61,481 bases of DNA, from NCBI RefSeq assembly GCF_025965585.1, contig NZ_JAOPWR010000120.1, forward strand, positions 1 through 61,481. Direction: 5' to 3'. A program made the translations under genes and the position numbers. Below are positions 20,340-28,504 of the stretch, piece by piece. The notes under the pieces were generated by a model. The model ran no database searches. It saw nothing but the letters and a program-made list of their open reading frames with translations, and was not told the origin of the DNA. Position 1 is the first letter of the stretch. Each line of letters opens with the position of its first letter. The DNA is from Pseudonocardia sp. Its GTDB lineage: Bacteria > Actinomycetota > Actinomycetes > Mycobacteriales > Pseudonocardiaceae.

Positions 20340-20747
20340 TCAGCCGGCCAGGACCGCCAGCACCGCGCGGGCGTAGGCACGTTCGGCGTCGACGTCGACG
20401 TGGCGGGCCTCCGGGGTGGCGATGCCCGTCGTGTCGATCTCCACGGCCCAGCCGTCACCCACGGGCTCCAGCCGCCGGAAACGCTCCCCCAGCGCGTCGC
20501 GCAGCTGCCCCTCGTGCGGGAGCCAGACGACGTCGTCCTGCTCGATGCTGTCGAGCGCCCACTCGGTGGTGCCGTTGAACGCAAACAGCCGGCCGGTGGG
20601 GGCTTCGCGGATCTCGATGGTCAGCTCGCTGACGACGAACACGTCAGCGTCCATGTCGCGGTGCGGGACGACGAACCGGTCGCCGGAACCCGGTGTCCAC
20701 GGCAGGCCCGCCTCCCGCAGGCGGAGAGCGAGCTCGACCGAGATCAC
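20340..20747 (-). CDS. conserved actinobacterial protein (often labelled CpaE-like)
   Basis: A 135-aa soluble protein: SVELALRLREAGLPWTPGSGDRFVVP, then VSELTIEIREAP, FNGTTEWALDSI and WLPHEGQLRDALGERFRRLE. Homologues are common in actinobacteria, where databases often carry over the name pilus assembly protein CpaE; I see no ATPase or pilus motif, so that name is doubtful. The GTG start lies inside the second copy of a 17-bp tandem repeat just past the DUF2237 stop. Confidence 0.8.
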   Translation of the reverse strand: MISVELALRLREAGLPWTPGSGDRFVVPHRDMDADVFVVSELTIEIREAPTGRLFAFNGTTEWALDSIEQDDVVWLPHEGQLRDALGERFRRLEPVGDGWAVEIDTTGIATPEARHVDVDAERAYARAVLAVLAG

Positions 20748-20771
20748 CGTGGGTCCGAGATCACCGTGGGT
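20738..20771. repeat. 17-bp tandem duplication at a gene junction
   Basis: Two exact 17-bp copies (20738-20754 and 20755-20771). On the minus strand the first-read copy holds the TGA of the DUF2237 gene and the second holds the GTG of the next gene, each at the same place in the unit (cacGGTGAtc). A single copy would give a GTGA start/stop overlap. Confidence 0.85.
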
Positions 20772-21126
20772 CGACCGCGTGCTCGCGGAGGTCGGCGAGG
20801 TCCACCCATTCCAGCGTGCGGGCGTGGGTGGCCTCCAGCACCACCGGCGGCGCGGCGCCCGCGGCGTGGGCCTCGACCCAGCGGTCCGCGCACAGGCACC
20901 ACTGGTCGCCGGGCTGCAGCCCCGCGAACCCGTACTCCGGCCGCGGCGTCGACAGGTCGTTGCCCGCTCCCGCGCTGAACGCGAGGAACTCCGCCGTGAC
21001 CCGCGTGCAGACGGTGTGCACGCCGACGTCCTGCGCGTCGGTCTCGCAGCAGCCGTTGCGGGTGAATCCGGTCATCGGGTCGGTGCTGCAGCTCTGCAGC
21101 TCACCGCCGAGCACATTGCGGGCCAT
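20761..21126 (-). CDS. DUF2237 family protein
   Basis: A 121-aa protein matching the DUF2237 family across its length: GFTRNGCCETDAQDVGVHTVCTRVTAEFLAFS, GNDLSTPRPEYGFAGLQPGDQWCLCADRW, EAHAAGAAPPVVLEATH. It has conserved Cys and His residues (CC, VC, WCLC) that could bind metal. Function is unknown. It begins 5 bases past the mshC stop and is probably in the same transcript. Confidence 0.9.
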   Translation of the reverse strand: MARNVLGGELQSCSTDPMTGFTRNGCCETDAQDVGVHTVCTRVTAEFLAFSAGAGNDLSTPRPEYGFAGLQPGDQWCLCADRWVEAHAAGAAPPVVLEATHARTLEWVDLADLREHAVDPR

Positions 21127-21131
21127 ACGGC

Positions 21132-22370
21132 CTAGAGTGCCACGCCGAGCAGCGCGTCGAGCGCGTCACGGACGAGCTGCGGAGCGCCGGGGTCGGTGCC
21201 ACGCCGCTCGAGGGCCTCGGCCGCCCACGCGTCGACAGCGGCGATGGCGCCCTTCGTGTCGAGGTCGTCGGCGAGGTGGGTGCGCACTCGCGCGACGAGG
21301 TCGTCGGCGTTCGGCGCGGCCGTGAGCGACACGGCCTCCCGCCAGCGGGCGAGCCGTGCCTGGGCCTCGGTGAGCAGCGCGTCGGTCCAGGCGCGGTCGT
21401 TGCGGTAGTGGTCCGACAGCAGCGCGACGCGGATCGCGTTGGGGTCCACGTCCTCCGCCCGGAGCTTGGAGACGAACACCAGGTTGCCGCGCGACTTCGA
21501 CATCTTCTCGCCGTCGAGCCCGATCATCCCGGTGTGGGCGTAGTGCTTGGCGAACGGATGAACACCGGTGAACGCCTCGGCGTGCGCGGCGCCGGCCTCG
21601 TGGTGCGGGAAGATCAGGTCGGAGCCGCCGCCGTTGAGGTCGATCTGGGCGCCGAGGCGGTTGAGCGCGATCGCGGCGCACTCGACGTGCCAGCCCGGGC
21701 GGCCGGCGCCGAGGTCGGACTCCCAGCTCGGCTCGTCGGGCCGGGCCATACGCCACAGCAGGGGGTCGAGGGCGTGCCGCTTGCCGGGACGCTCCGGGTC
21801 GCCGCCGCGCTCGGCGGAGAACCTGAGCATCGTCTCCTCGTCGTAGTTCGACTCGTACCCGAAGTGGCCGGTGACCGAGGTGTCGAAGTAGACGTCCGGG
21901 TACTCGGGGTCGTCGACGCGGTACGCCGCTCCCTGCGCGAGCAGCTTGCCGACGAGCTCGGAGATCTCCCCCATCGCCTCGACGGCACCGACGTAGTGCT
22001 GCGGCGGGATCACCCGCAGCGCCTCCATGTCCTCGCGGAACAGGGCGGTCTCGCGCATGCCGAGCACGACCCAGTCGTCGTGGTCGCGGGCGGCGCGCTC
22101 GAGCAGGGGGTCGTCGATGTCGGTGACGTTCTGCACGTAGTGCACGTCGTGGCCGAGGTCGCGCCACACCCGGTTGACGATGTCGAAGGCCAGGTAGGTG
22201 GCGGCGTGGCCGAGGTGCGTGGCGTCGTAGGGCGTGATGCCACAGACGTACATGAGCGCCGTGGGCCCGGGCGCCGTCGGCCGGACGCGGCCGGTCGAGG
22301 TGTCGTAGAGGCGCAGTGGCGGACCCTCGCCCGCGATCTTCGGAACGTCGACGGGCGCCCAGGTGTGCAT
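21132..22370 (-). CDS. mshC: mycothiol ligase MshC (Cys:GlcN-Ins ligase)
   Basis: A 412-aa class I aminoacyl-tRNA-synthetase-like ATP-dependent ligase joining cysteine to glucosaminyl-inositol in mycothiol synthesis. HIGH-type THLGHA at 51-56, zinc ligand Cys43 ([12 protein letters not shown]), adenylate region [29 protein letters not shown] and the KMSKS loop EKMSKSRGN identify it; a tRNA-binding domain is absent, separating it from CysS. The ATG start at 22370 follows TAAGTT by 7 bases. Confidence 0.95.
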   Translation of the reverse strand: MHTWAPVDVPKIAGEGPPLRLYDTSTGRVRPTAPGPTALMYVCGITPYDATHLGHAATYLAFDIVNRVWRDLGHDVHYVQNVTDIDDPLLERAARDHDDWVVLGMRETALFREDMEALRVIPPQHYVGAVEAMGEISELVGKLLAQGAAYRVDDPEYPDVYFDTSVTGHFGYESNYDEETMLRFSAERGGDPERPGKRHALDPLLWRMARPDEPSWESDLGAGRPGWHVECAAIALNRLGAQIDLNGGGSDLIFPHHEAGAAHAEAFTGVHPFAKHYAHTGMIGLDGEKMSKSRGNLVFVSKLRAEDVDPNAIRVALLSDHYRNDRAWTDALLTEAQARLARWREAVSLTAAPNADDLVARVRTHLADDLDTKGAIAAVDAWAAEALERRGTDPGAPQLVRDALDALLGVAL

Positions 22371-22377
22371 GACTCAC

Positions 22378-22383
22378 AACTTA
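22378..22383 (-). promoter_or_regulatory. -10 box TAAGTT of mshC
   Basis: TAAGTT 7 bases before the mshC ATG. A GTGACGAC/GTCGTCAC inverted repeat (22388-22395 and 22415-22422) lies over the expected -35 area. The rest of the 238-base gap to 22608 shows no recognisable gene. Confidence 0.5.
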
Positions 22384-22608
22384 CGCGGTGACGACGGGCG
22401 GGCCGGGTGTCGAGGTCGTCACTCCCACCCGCCCGGGGTCGGCGGAACGTGGGCGGGACGTCAGTGCGCGCCCGCGTTCCGGGTGGCGGACAGCTCCTCG
22501 ACGGCATGGACGGGCGGGGCCGGCCCGCCGACAGGCCGACACGGCGCCGCACATGCGACGGCCACGTTCTGGGCGTTCTTCGTCGCCCACCCGTATACCT
22601 GACCGCGG

Positions 22609-23736
22609 TCAGCCGGCCCGGTAGGAGGCGAACTGGGCGAGCAGCCCTTGCGGCGCGTCGTCGCGGAAGGAGAGGACGAGGTTGTCGGCCGACTCGGCCG
22701 CCGAGGCCTCGCTGCGGGGGAACAGCGCCTGTTCGTACGCGGCGAGCGCGGCCTCGGTGTCGCCGGGGTGGGCGGCGATGGCCTCCCCGAGCTCGGCCCC
22801 GTCGAGCATGGCGAGGTTGGCGCCCTCCCCGGCGAACGGTGACATGAGGTGCGCGGCGTCGCCGAGCAGCGTGACGCCGGGGACACGGTCCCAGCGGTGG
22901 CCGACCGGGAGGGCGTGGATCGGCCGCGGGACCAGCGGGGTGTCGGCGTCGCCGATCAGGGCGCGCAGGCTCTCGTCCCAGCCGGTGAAGTGGTCGAGCA
23001 GCACGGTACGGGCGGCCTCGGGCTCGAGGCCGGCGCTCCAGTCCTCGGTGACCCGGAGCGCGACGTAGACGTGCACGCTGCCGTCGGTCTCGCGGTGGGC
23101 GAGGAAGCCCCTGCCCGCGCCGAGCGCGACGAGCATCCCGCCGCCGACGACCGCGGCGCTGCCGGGGTGTAGCTCGTCGGCGTCGAGGAGGTCCGTCTCG
23201 ACGAAGGACATGCCGGAGTAGGCGGGGCGGGCCTCGGAGACCAGGGCGCGGATCCGGGACCAGGCCCCGTCGGCGCCGACGAGCAGATCGGTGGTGAACG
23301 TCGAGCCGTCGGCCAGGGTCACCTCGTGTCGGCCCTCCCCGAGCGGCCGGGTATCCGTGACCTTGGCGCCCCAGCGGACGGCGCCCCGGGGCAGGGCATC
23401 GAGCAGCAGGTCGCGGAGCCGGCCGCGCTCGACCTCCGGGCGGGTGCCGTCGCCGTCGTCGTCCTCGTCCATGCGGACCACGGCGTGCCGGTCGAGGATC
23501 CGCATGGCCTGTCCACCGGGGAGGACGAGTGCGCCGAACGCATCGTGGAGGCCGGCAGCGCGCAGTGCGACCTGGCCGGAGTCCTCGTGGATGTCGAGCA
23601 TGCCGCCCTGCGCGCGGGCGGTCGGTGAGGCGTCGAGGTCGAACACCGCGGCCTCGATGCCGTGCATGTGCAGGACGCGCGCCAGGGTCAGGCCGCCGAG
23701 GCCGGCGCCGATGATCGCGATGGGGTGGTGGGCCAT
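22609..23736 (-). CDS. TetX-like FAD-dependent monooxygenase
   Basis: A 375-aa group A flavoprotein hydroxylase. Seen: IIGAGLGGLTLARVLHMHGI (dinucleotide fold, GxGxxG), an Arg-rich PEVERGRLRDLLLDAL segment, DLLVGADGAWSRIRALVS (DG motif) and VTLLGDAAHLMSPFAGEGANLAMLDG (second FAD motif). This layout is that of tetracycline destructases and related aromatic hydroxylases; the substrate cannot be set from sequence. The ATG at 23736 lies 6 bases after TAGGGT, with two palindromes just upstream, so it looks inducible through a repressor not encoded alongside. Confidence 0.9.
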   Translation of the reverse strand: MAHHPIAIIGAGLGGLTLARVLHMHGIEAAVFDLDASPTARAQGGMLDIHEDSGQVALRAAGLHDAFGALVLPGGQAMRILDRHAVVRMDEDDDGDGTRPEVERGRLRDLLLDALPRGAVRWGAKVTDTRPLGEGRHEVTLADGSTFTTDLLVGADGAWSRIRALVSEARPAYSGMSFVETDLLDADELHPGSAAVVGGGMLVALGAGRGFLAHRETDGSVHVYVALRVTEDWSAGLEPEAARTVLLDHFTGWDESLRALIGDADTPLVPRPIHALPVGHRWDRVPGVTLLGDAAHLMSPFAGEGANLAMLDGAELGEAIAAHPGDTEAALAAYEQALFPRSEASAAESADNLVLSFRDDAPQGLLAQFASYRAG

Positions 23737-23742
23737 GGGTGC

Positions 23743-23748
23743 ACCCTA
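23743..23748 (-). promoter_or_regulatory. -10 box TAGGGT of the monooxygenase
   Basis: TAGGGT 6 bases before the ATG at 23736; the adjacent operators begin 3 bases upstream and would cover the -35 to -10 spacer. Confidence 0.5.
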
Positions 23749-23750
23749 CA

Positions 23751-23778
23751 ACGAACATGTTCGTTGCGAACATGTTCG
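23751..23778. promoter_or_regulatory. double palindromic operator CGAACATGTTCG
   Basis: ACGAACATGTTCGT (23751-23764, perfect 14-bp palindrome) and CGAACATGTTCG (23767-23778, perfect 12-bp palindrome), centres 15 bp apart, directly upstream of the monooxygenase promoter. The form suits two TetR-type dimers; no TetR gene is adjacent. Confidence 0.8.
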
Positions 23779-23879
23779 TCACGTCTCAGCCCGGGTCGGT
23801 CCCCGCGATGGACGACGTGCAGGGGGCGTCGATCGGGTTCTCGGGCTCCGTCTCGCCCTCCCCCACGCGCGCGAGCCCA

Positions 23880-24028
23880 GCGCTCCGCCGTCGGGCCGAA
23901 GTCGCGCTCGACCGCCTCGGTGGTGGTCTCGTGGTTCCACCACCGGGCCACCTGCGGCTGGGCGAGCCACGCGCAGCAACGGGACGTCGGCGACCGTCAC
24001 CCGGCCGCCAGGTGATCGCGCCGTCCAC
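23880..24028 (-). pseudogene. decayed GNAT (AAC(6')-like) acetyltransferase
   Basis: Three frames together spell the N-terminus of an aminoglycoside-6'-acetyltransferase-like GNAT: DGAITWRP (start near 24028), then TVADVPLLR one frame off, then WLAQPQVARWW and ERDFGP in the third. At least two frameshifts and loss of the C-terminal two thirds make it non-functional. It lies directly after the VWA gene stop. Confidence 0.6.
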
Positions 24029-24057
24029 GGCGAGAACCCAGCGGCCGGTGAGCGGTG

Positions 24058-26004
24058 TCAGCGCCGGGTTTTCAGGTAGTCCGCCACGACCTCGGCACCC
24101 AGGCCGTCCAGCGTCGGGGCCACCACGCGGCCACCGCAGCGCTTCGCGAGGCCGTCCATGAACACCGCCAGCCGCGGGTCGTCGCCGAGCACGAAGAACG
24201 TGAACGCCGCCTTCAGACCCATCAGCCGGTCGATCTCCGCCACCGTGGCGTGCAGGGTCTCCGGGCTGGTGGGGTAGTCGAAGATCGCGTGGCCGTCGGG
24301 CGCCAGGTGGGCCGTCGGCTCGCCGTCGGTGACCACGAGGACCACGGGCTGCGCGTCCGGACTGCGCCGCAGGTGCTGGCCGGCCAGGAGCATCGCGTGG
24401 TGCAGGTTGGTGCCCTGCTCCCACGCCCCCTCCAGCCCCACCAGCTCGCCGAGCTCCACCGACCGGGCGTGCCGGCCGAACGTGATGAGCTTGAGATCGT
24501 CGCCGCGGAACCGCGTGGAGATCAGCTGGTGCAGGGCCAGCGCCGTGCGCTTCATCGGCACCCAGCGCCCGTCCTGCACCATCGACCACGACGTGTCGAC
24601 GCACAGCGCCACCACCGCACGGGTCTTCTGCTCGGTCTCGACGATCTCCACGTCGGTGACGTCGAGCCGCCGCGGGTCGCCGCCCGCCTGCCGCAGCTGC
24701 GCGTTGAGCAGGGTGCGCGGCACGTTCCACGCCTCGGTGTCGCCGAACGCCCACGGCCGAGTGGCCCCGGTGGCCTCCCCCGCCGCGCCGGAGCGGTGGG
24801 TGTCGCGCTCGCCGCGGCGAGCCCCGATCTTGTCGACGACGTCGCGCAGCGCCGACTCCCCCAGCCGCCGCAGCGCCTTCGGCGAGAGCTGCAACGAACC
24901 GTCGGGGGCGCGGTCGAACAGGCCCTGGCGCTCCAGCTCGCGCTGCAGCTCGGCCAGCGCCCGCGCGTCGACACGCGCCTGGTCGCCCAGGTGCTTGCCG
25001 ACCGCGTCGAGGTCGATGTCCTCCATCCGGGCACCCGGGTAGCTCTGCGCCAGCTGCTCGGCCAGCGCGTCGAGCTGCCCGAGCTCCTCCATCGCGCGCG
25101 TGGCCTCGCCCATGCCCATCGGGTTCTCGCCACGGAAGCGGCCCTGCCCGTCCCAGTCCTCACCGGGCCGCAGGCCCTGCAGCTGGGCGTCGAGCTGCGC
25201 CATCGCCTGGGCCAGCCGCGGGTCGCCGAACGCCTGCTGGGACAGCTCCATGAGCTGCGCCTGCTGCTCGGGCGTCATCGAGTTGAGCATCCGCTGGGCC
25301 GCCGCCGCCCGCTGCGCGAGCGTGTCGATGAGCTCCTCGGTGCTCGTGGGGTTCTCCGGGAAGAACTCCCCGTGCTTGTCCATGAACTCGGAGAACTGCT
25401 GCTCGGTGTCCTGCCCGGCGGCGTGGTCGGCCAGCAGCTGATTCAGGTCGTCGAGCATCTCGCGGATGCGCTCGACGTCCTCCGGCGTGGCGTTCTCCAT
25501 CGCCTGCTTCATGCCCTCGAAGCGCTGGTCCAGCATCTCCCGGCCGAGCAGGTCGCGGATCTGCTCGTACGCCTCGCGGGCGTCGGAGGACTGCCAGTCG
25601 TAGTCGTTGAGCTCCCGGACCGCGCCGCCCGTGTCGGACGGCAGCGCGTCGAGCTGCATCTCGCGGAAGCGGGCGTCATCGGTGTCCTGGCGGCCCAGCG
25701 AGTCACGCTCGGCGTCCAGCGCCCGCGCCAGCAGCTCGCGGACCTCCTGCAGCGTGCCGTCGAGGCGGTTCTCCCGCTGCAGCCGGCTGCGCCGCTGCCA
25801 CACCTCGCGCGTCAGCTCGTCGAGGCCGCGCCGGTTCTCCGTGCCCCGGCGCAGCAGCTCCTGCAGCGCCGATCGCGGCGAGGCGCCCTCCATGACGTCG
25901 CGCCCGATCTCGTCCATGGCGACGCGCAGGTCGAACGGCGGCGCGAGCGGATCGGGCCCGTCGGCGTAGGGCCCGTAGGCGTAGCGCTTGTTGCGTCTAG
26001 CCAT
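24058..26004 (-). CDS. VWA-domain protein partnering a MoxR ATPase
   Basis: A 648-aa cytoplasmic protein. Residues 1-~400 are helical and Gln/Glu/Arg-rich (for example TPEQQAQLMELSQQAF); the C-terminal von Willebrand A domain starts near 462 with the MIDAS motif DTSWS at 470-474, a threonine in EQGTNLHHA and the TDGEP loop. Such proteins act with AAA+ ATPases as metal-dependent chaperones. Its ATG overlaps the ATPase stop by 8 bases, so the pair is coupled, like the mycobacterial Rv0958/Rv0959 genes. Confidence 0.9.
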   Translation of the reverse strand: MARRNKRYAYGPYADGPDPLAPPFDLRVAMDEIGRDVMEGASPRSALQELLRRGTENRRGLDELTREVWQRRSRLQRENRLDGTLQEVRELLARALDAERDSLGRQDTDDARFREMQLDALPSDTGGAVRELNDYDWQSSDAREAYEQIRDLLGREMLDQRFEGMKQAMENATPEDVERIREMLDDLNQLLADHAAGQDTEQQFSEFMDKHGEFFPENPTSTEELIDTLAQRAAAAQRMLNSMTPEQQAQLMELSQQAFGDPRLAQAMAQLDAQLQGLRPGEDWDGQGRFRGENPMGMGEATRAMEELGQLDALAEQLAQSYPGARMEDIDLDAVGKHLGDQARVDARALAELQRELERQGLFDRAPDGSLQLSPKALRRLGESALRDVVDKIGARRGERDTHRSGAAGEATGATRPWAFGDTEAWNVPRTLLNAQLRQAGGDPRRLDVTDVEIVETEQKTRAVVALCVDTSWSMVQDGRWVPMKRTALALHQLISTRFRGDDLKLITFGRHARSVELGELVGLEGAWEQGTNLHHAMLLAGQHLRRSPDAQPVVLVVTDGEPTAHLAPDGHAIFDYPTSPETLHATVAEIDRLMGLKAAFTFFVLGDDPRLAVFMDGLAKRCGGRVVAPTLDGLGAEVVADYLKTRR

Positions 26005-27397
26005 ACGACACCGTGTCTCCGTCGTCGGACTCGTCCTTGGCCAGGCGGCGGGTCAGGAACAGCAGCTCCAGCGCCAGCTCGGCCGCGCTCGCCATCGGGC
26101 CCGGGTCCTCGGTGCCGCCGGCCTCCAGCTTGTTGGCGATCTGCGTGACCGCGTCGATCGCGGGCAGCGCGGCCACCACCTCGACGGCGGGGACGCGCTC
26201 GCCCGTGCGCACCGGCGAGCCGGCGACGGCCTCGGCCAGCGGGTTGAGGTCGATGCCGCGCAACCGCGCGCGGGCGGTGTCGGCCGTGGCCCGGCGCAGC
26301 AGGTGCTCCAGGTGCTCGGCCTCGCGGCCCTCCTCGCCGGACGCGAACTCCAGCTTGCCGCGCAGCACGGCGGGCGCCGACTCGAGGTCGACGGGCCGCG
26401 CGTACGCGCGGCCCTCTCCCGTGATGACAGCGCGGCGCAGGGCCGCGGCGGCCACCGTCTCGGCGGCGGCCACGGCGAACCGGGCCGAGACGCCCGAGCC
26501 CTGGTCGACCGCCGACGACTCGCGCAGCGAGCGCGTGAACCGGGCGATGACCTCCAGCAGGTGTCGCGGCACCTCGGCCACGAGGTCCGCCTCCTGCTCG
26601 ACGAGCGCGATCTCGTCGCGCAGCTCCAGCGGGTAGTGGGTGCGGACCTCGGCGCCGAAGCGGTCCTTGAGCGGCGTGATGATGCGGCCGCGGTTGGTGT
26701 AGTCCTCGGGGTTCGCCGACGCGACGAGCAGGATGTCCAGGGGCAGACGCAGCGTGTAGCCGCGGACCTGGATGTCGCGCTCCTCCATGACGTTGAGCAG
26801 CGAGACCTGGATGCGCTCGGCGAGGTCGGGCAGCTCGTTGATCGCGACGACACCGCGGTGCGACCGCGGGACGAGGCCGTAGTGGATGGTCTCGGGGTCG
26901 CCCAGCGAGCGGCCCTCGGAGACCTTGACGGGGTCGATGTCGCCGATGAGGTCGGCCACCGCCGTGTCGGGGGTGGCGAGCTTCTCGGTGTAGCGCTCGT
27001 CGCGGTGCTTCCAGGTGACCGGCAGGTCGTCGCCGAGCTCGGCGGCTCGGCGGATCGACGCCGGCGTGATGGGGTCGTAGGGGTGCTCGCCGAGCTCGGA
27101 GCCCTCGATGACGGGCGTCCACTCGTCGAGCAGGCCGGTGATGGAACGCAGCAGACGGGTCTTGCCCTGACCGCGCTCGCCGAGCAGCACGATGTCGTGG
27201 CCGGCGATGAGCGCCCGCTCGAACTGCGGGAGCACGGTGGACTCGAACCCGACGATGCCGGGCCAGGGGTCGCGTCCCTCGCGGAGCGCGGTGATCAGGT
27301 TGCGGCGGATCTCGTCCTTGACGCCGCGGAGCTCGTGGCCGGACGCGCGCAGCGCGCCCAGGGTGCGGGGAAGATCAGCGGGAAGATCATGAGGCAC
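25997..27397 (-). CDS. MoxR/magnesium-chelatase-like AAA+ ATPase
   Basis: A 466-aa AAA+ protein. Walker A GERGQGKT at 73-80 and a Walker B region VVAINELPDL at ~183-192, where Asn-Glu stands in place of Asp-Glu; then LLNVMEERDIQVRGY and ASANPEDYTNRGRIITPLKDRFG (sensor 1 and Arg finger area), as in ChlI/MoxR proteins. It probably remodels a target with the coupled VWA partner. The GTG at 27397 lies 7 bases after TAGCGT; an alternative GTG at 27406 would overlap that box. Confidence 0.9.
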   Translation of the reverse strand: MPHDLPADLPRTLGALRASGHELRGVKDEIRRNLITALREGRDPWPGIVGFESTVLPQFERALIAGHDIVLLGERGQGKTRLLRSITGLLDEWTPVIEGSELGEHPYDPITPASIRRAAELGDDLPVTWKHRDERYTEKLATPDTAVADLIGDIDPVKVSEGRSLGDPETIHYGLVPRSHRGVVAINELPDLAERIQVSLLNVMEERDIQVRGYTLRLPLDILLVASANPEDYTNRGRIITPLKDRFGAEVRTHYPLELRDEIALVEQEADLVAEVPRHLLEVIARFTRSLRESSAVDQGSGVSARFAVAAAETVAAAALRRAVITGEGRAYARPVDLESAPAVLRGKLEFASGEEGREAEHLEHLLRRATADTARARLRGIDLNPLAEAVAGSPVRTGERVPAVEVVAALPAIDAVTQIANKLEAGGTEDPGPMASAAELALELLFLTRRLAKDESDDGDTVSYG

Positions 27398-27404
27398 GTC
27401 GTCC

Positions 27405-27410
27405 ACGCTA
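27405..27410 (-). promoter_or_regulatory. -10 box TAGCGT of the MoxR gene
   Basis: TAGCGT 7 bases before the GTG at 27397; sets the start of the MoxR-VWA operon. Confidence 0.5.
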
Positions 27411-27545
27411 CGCCCGCGCTGGTCATCCGGCGCGCGTGGAAACGGCACGGAAACGTGGCGCGGGAACAGCGCTGTCCGTTCCGTCCGGTCGTCGTGGGTG
27501 CGTGCGCTCCTGCTTCGCGCAGCTCGACGAGGCTCGGAGCCCGGG

Positions 27546-28358
27546 CTAGCGCTCCGAGCCCGGCCACCAGCCCACGTCGCGCACGCGGCCGTCCCCGTCG
27601 GTGAGGCGAGCGGGCAGCCCCTGCCGGTTCAGCCGCCGCACCGCGGCCCGGCCGGACACCAGCGCGCCCGTGCACGCGGCGCTGGCGGCGGGCGCGGTGG
27701 CCGCGACCACGGCGACGCTGCGCCAGTGCGTCCGCACGGTCCGCCCGTTCGGGGCCACCACGAGCTCGCGCGGCTCTGTGCGGCCGGGCATGGACAGGTC
27801 GGCCCACGACACGGCTCCACCGTCCAGCGCGAGCACGGCCGGTGCGGCGTCGGCGCCGCCGGGCAGCCGCACCCGCCAACCGGTGGCCGGGGCCAGACCG
27901 GAGGTGGCCACGTCGCCCCCGATCGCGACGAGCACGCCGCACAGTGTCTCCTCGGCCACCGCCTCGGCGCAGCGCTGCGCGGTCCAGGCCCGCAGCGACG
28001 GTCCGAGCCCGATCCGCAGCCGGCGGCGGCGCGGGCCCGCGGCGCGGCACCGGGCGGACGGCAGCTCCACGTGGACGGGCTCGTCCGGGGAGGCCGAGGC
28101 CAGGCCGTACGGGAACGGCGCCGGCGCAGGCCCGTCGGGCATGCTGGGCGACCACCCTCCGTCCCGGAACGCCCGTCGCGCAGCGAAGCGGGTGCGGAAG
28201 GCCCGGCCGACGACGGCGAGCTCGCGGCTGAGCACCTCGAGGGCGAGCGCGTGCACGTCGGGATCGGTGACGACGAGGCGGCCGCACGTGTCCCAGGCCG
28301 ACCAGTCGATGGCGAACGTGGCGGTGCGGAGTCCCGTGTGCAGTGGTGGAGCTGTCAT
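27546..28358 (-). CDS. ApbE-like FAD:protein FMN transferase
   Basis: A 270-aa ApbE-family protein. Family-like parts are the GVLVAIGGDVATSGL strand, GWRVRLPGG...VLALDGGAVSWADLSMPGR and the C-terminal HWRSVAVVAATAPAASAACTGALVSG. The usual HIIDPRTG motif is not visible between them, so FMN transfer to Thr/Ser targets is uncertain. No flavoprotein membrane partner is adjacent. GGAGG lies 8 bases before the ATG at 28358. It runs 148 bases downstream of the MoxR start on the same strand order. Confidence 0.7.
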   Translation of the reverse strand: MTAPPLHTGLRTATFAIDWSAWDTCGRLVVTDPDVHALALEVLSRELAVVGRAFRTRFAARRAFRDGGWSPSMPDGPAPAPFPYGLASASPDEPVHVELPSARCRAAGPRRRRLRIGLGPSLRAWTAQRCAEAVAEETLCGVLVAIGGDVATSGLAPATGWRVRLPGGADAAPAVLALDGGAVSWADLSMPGRTEPRELVVAPNGRTVRTHWRSVAVVAATAPAASAACTGALVSGRAAVRRLNRQGLPARLTDGDGRVRDVGWWPGSER

Positions 28359-28429
28359 CGTCGGTGCCTCCGGTCGTGCGTGCCGTCGTCCGTCGGCGAG
28401 GATGACACGGCGATGCTGTGACGACGCTG

Positions 28430-28472
28430 AAGCAACCTGTGGCCCCGCTGAAAAGCAACCTGTGGCCCCGCT
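28430..28472. repeat. two 20-bp direct repeats, 23-bp period
   Basis: The same 20 bases (beginning AAGCAACCTG and ending GGCCCCGCT) occur at 28430-28449 and 28453-28472, in the 146-base gap between the ApbE-like gene start and the M56 gene stop. Nothing else in this gap was recognised. Confidence 0.85.
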
Positions 28473-28504
28473 CAAAGAGGCGCGGCCGCCTGTCCGGCGC
28501 GCGG

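Noticed and set aside
20340-20747. Pilus assembly protein CpaE
   Set aside because: That database-style label is not supported: no receiver or ATPase motif and far too short.
22371-22608. Possible small gene between mshC and the monooxygenase
   Set aside because: Frames here have no family features, no start signals and are interrupted; only promoter and palindromes (for example CTGACCGCGGTCAG at 22599-22612) are supported.
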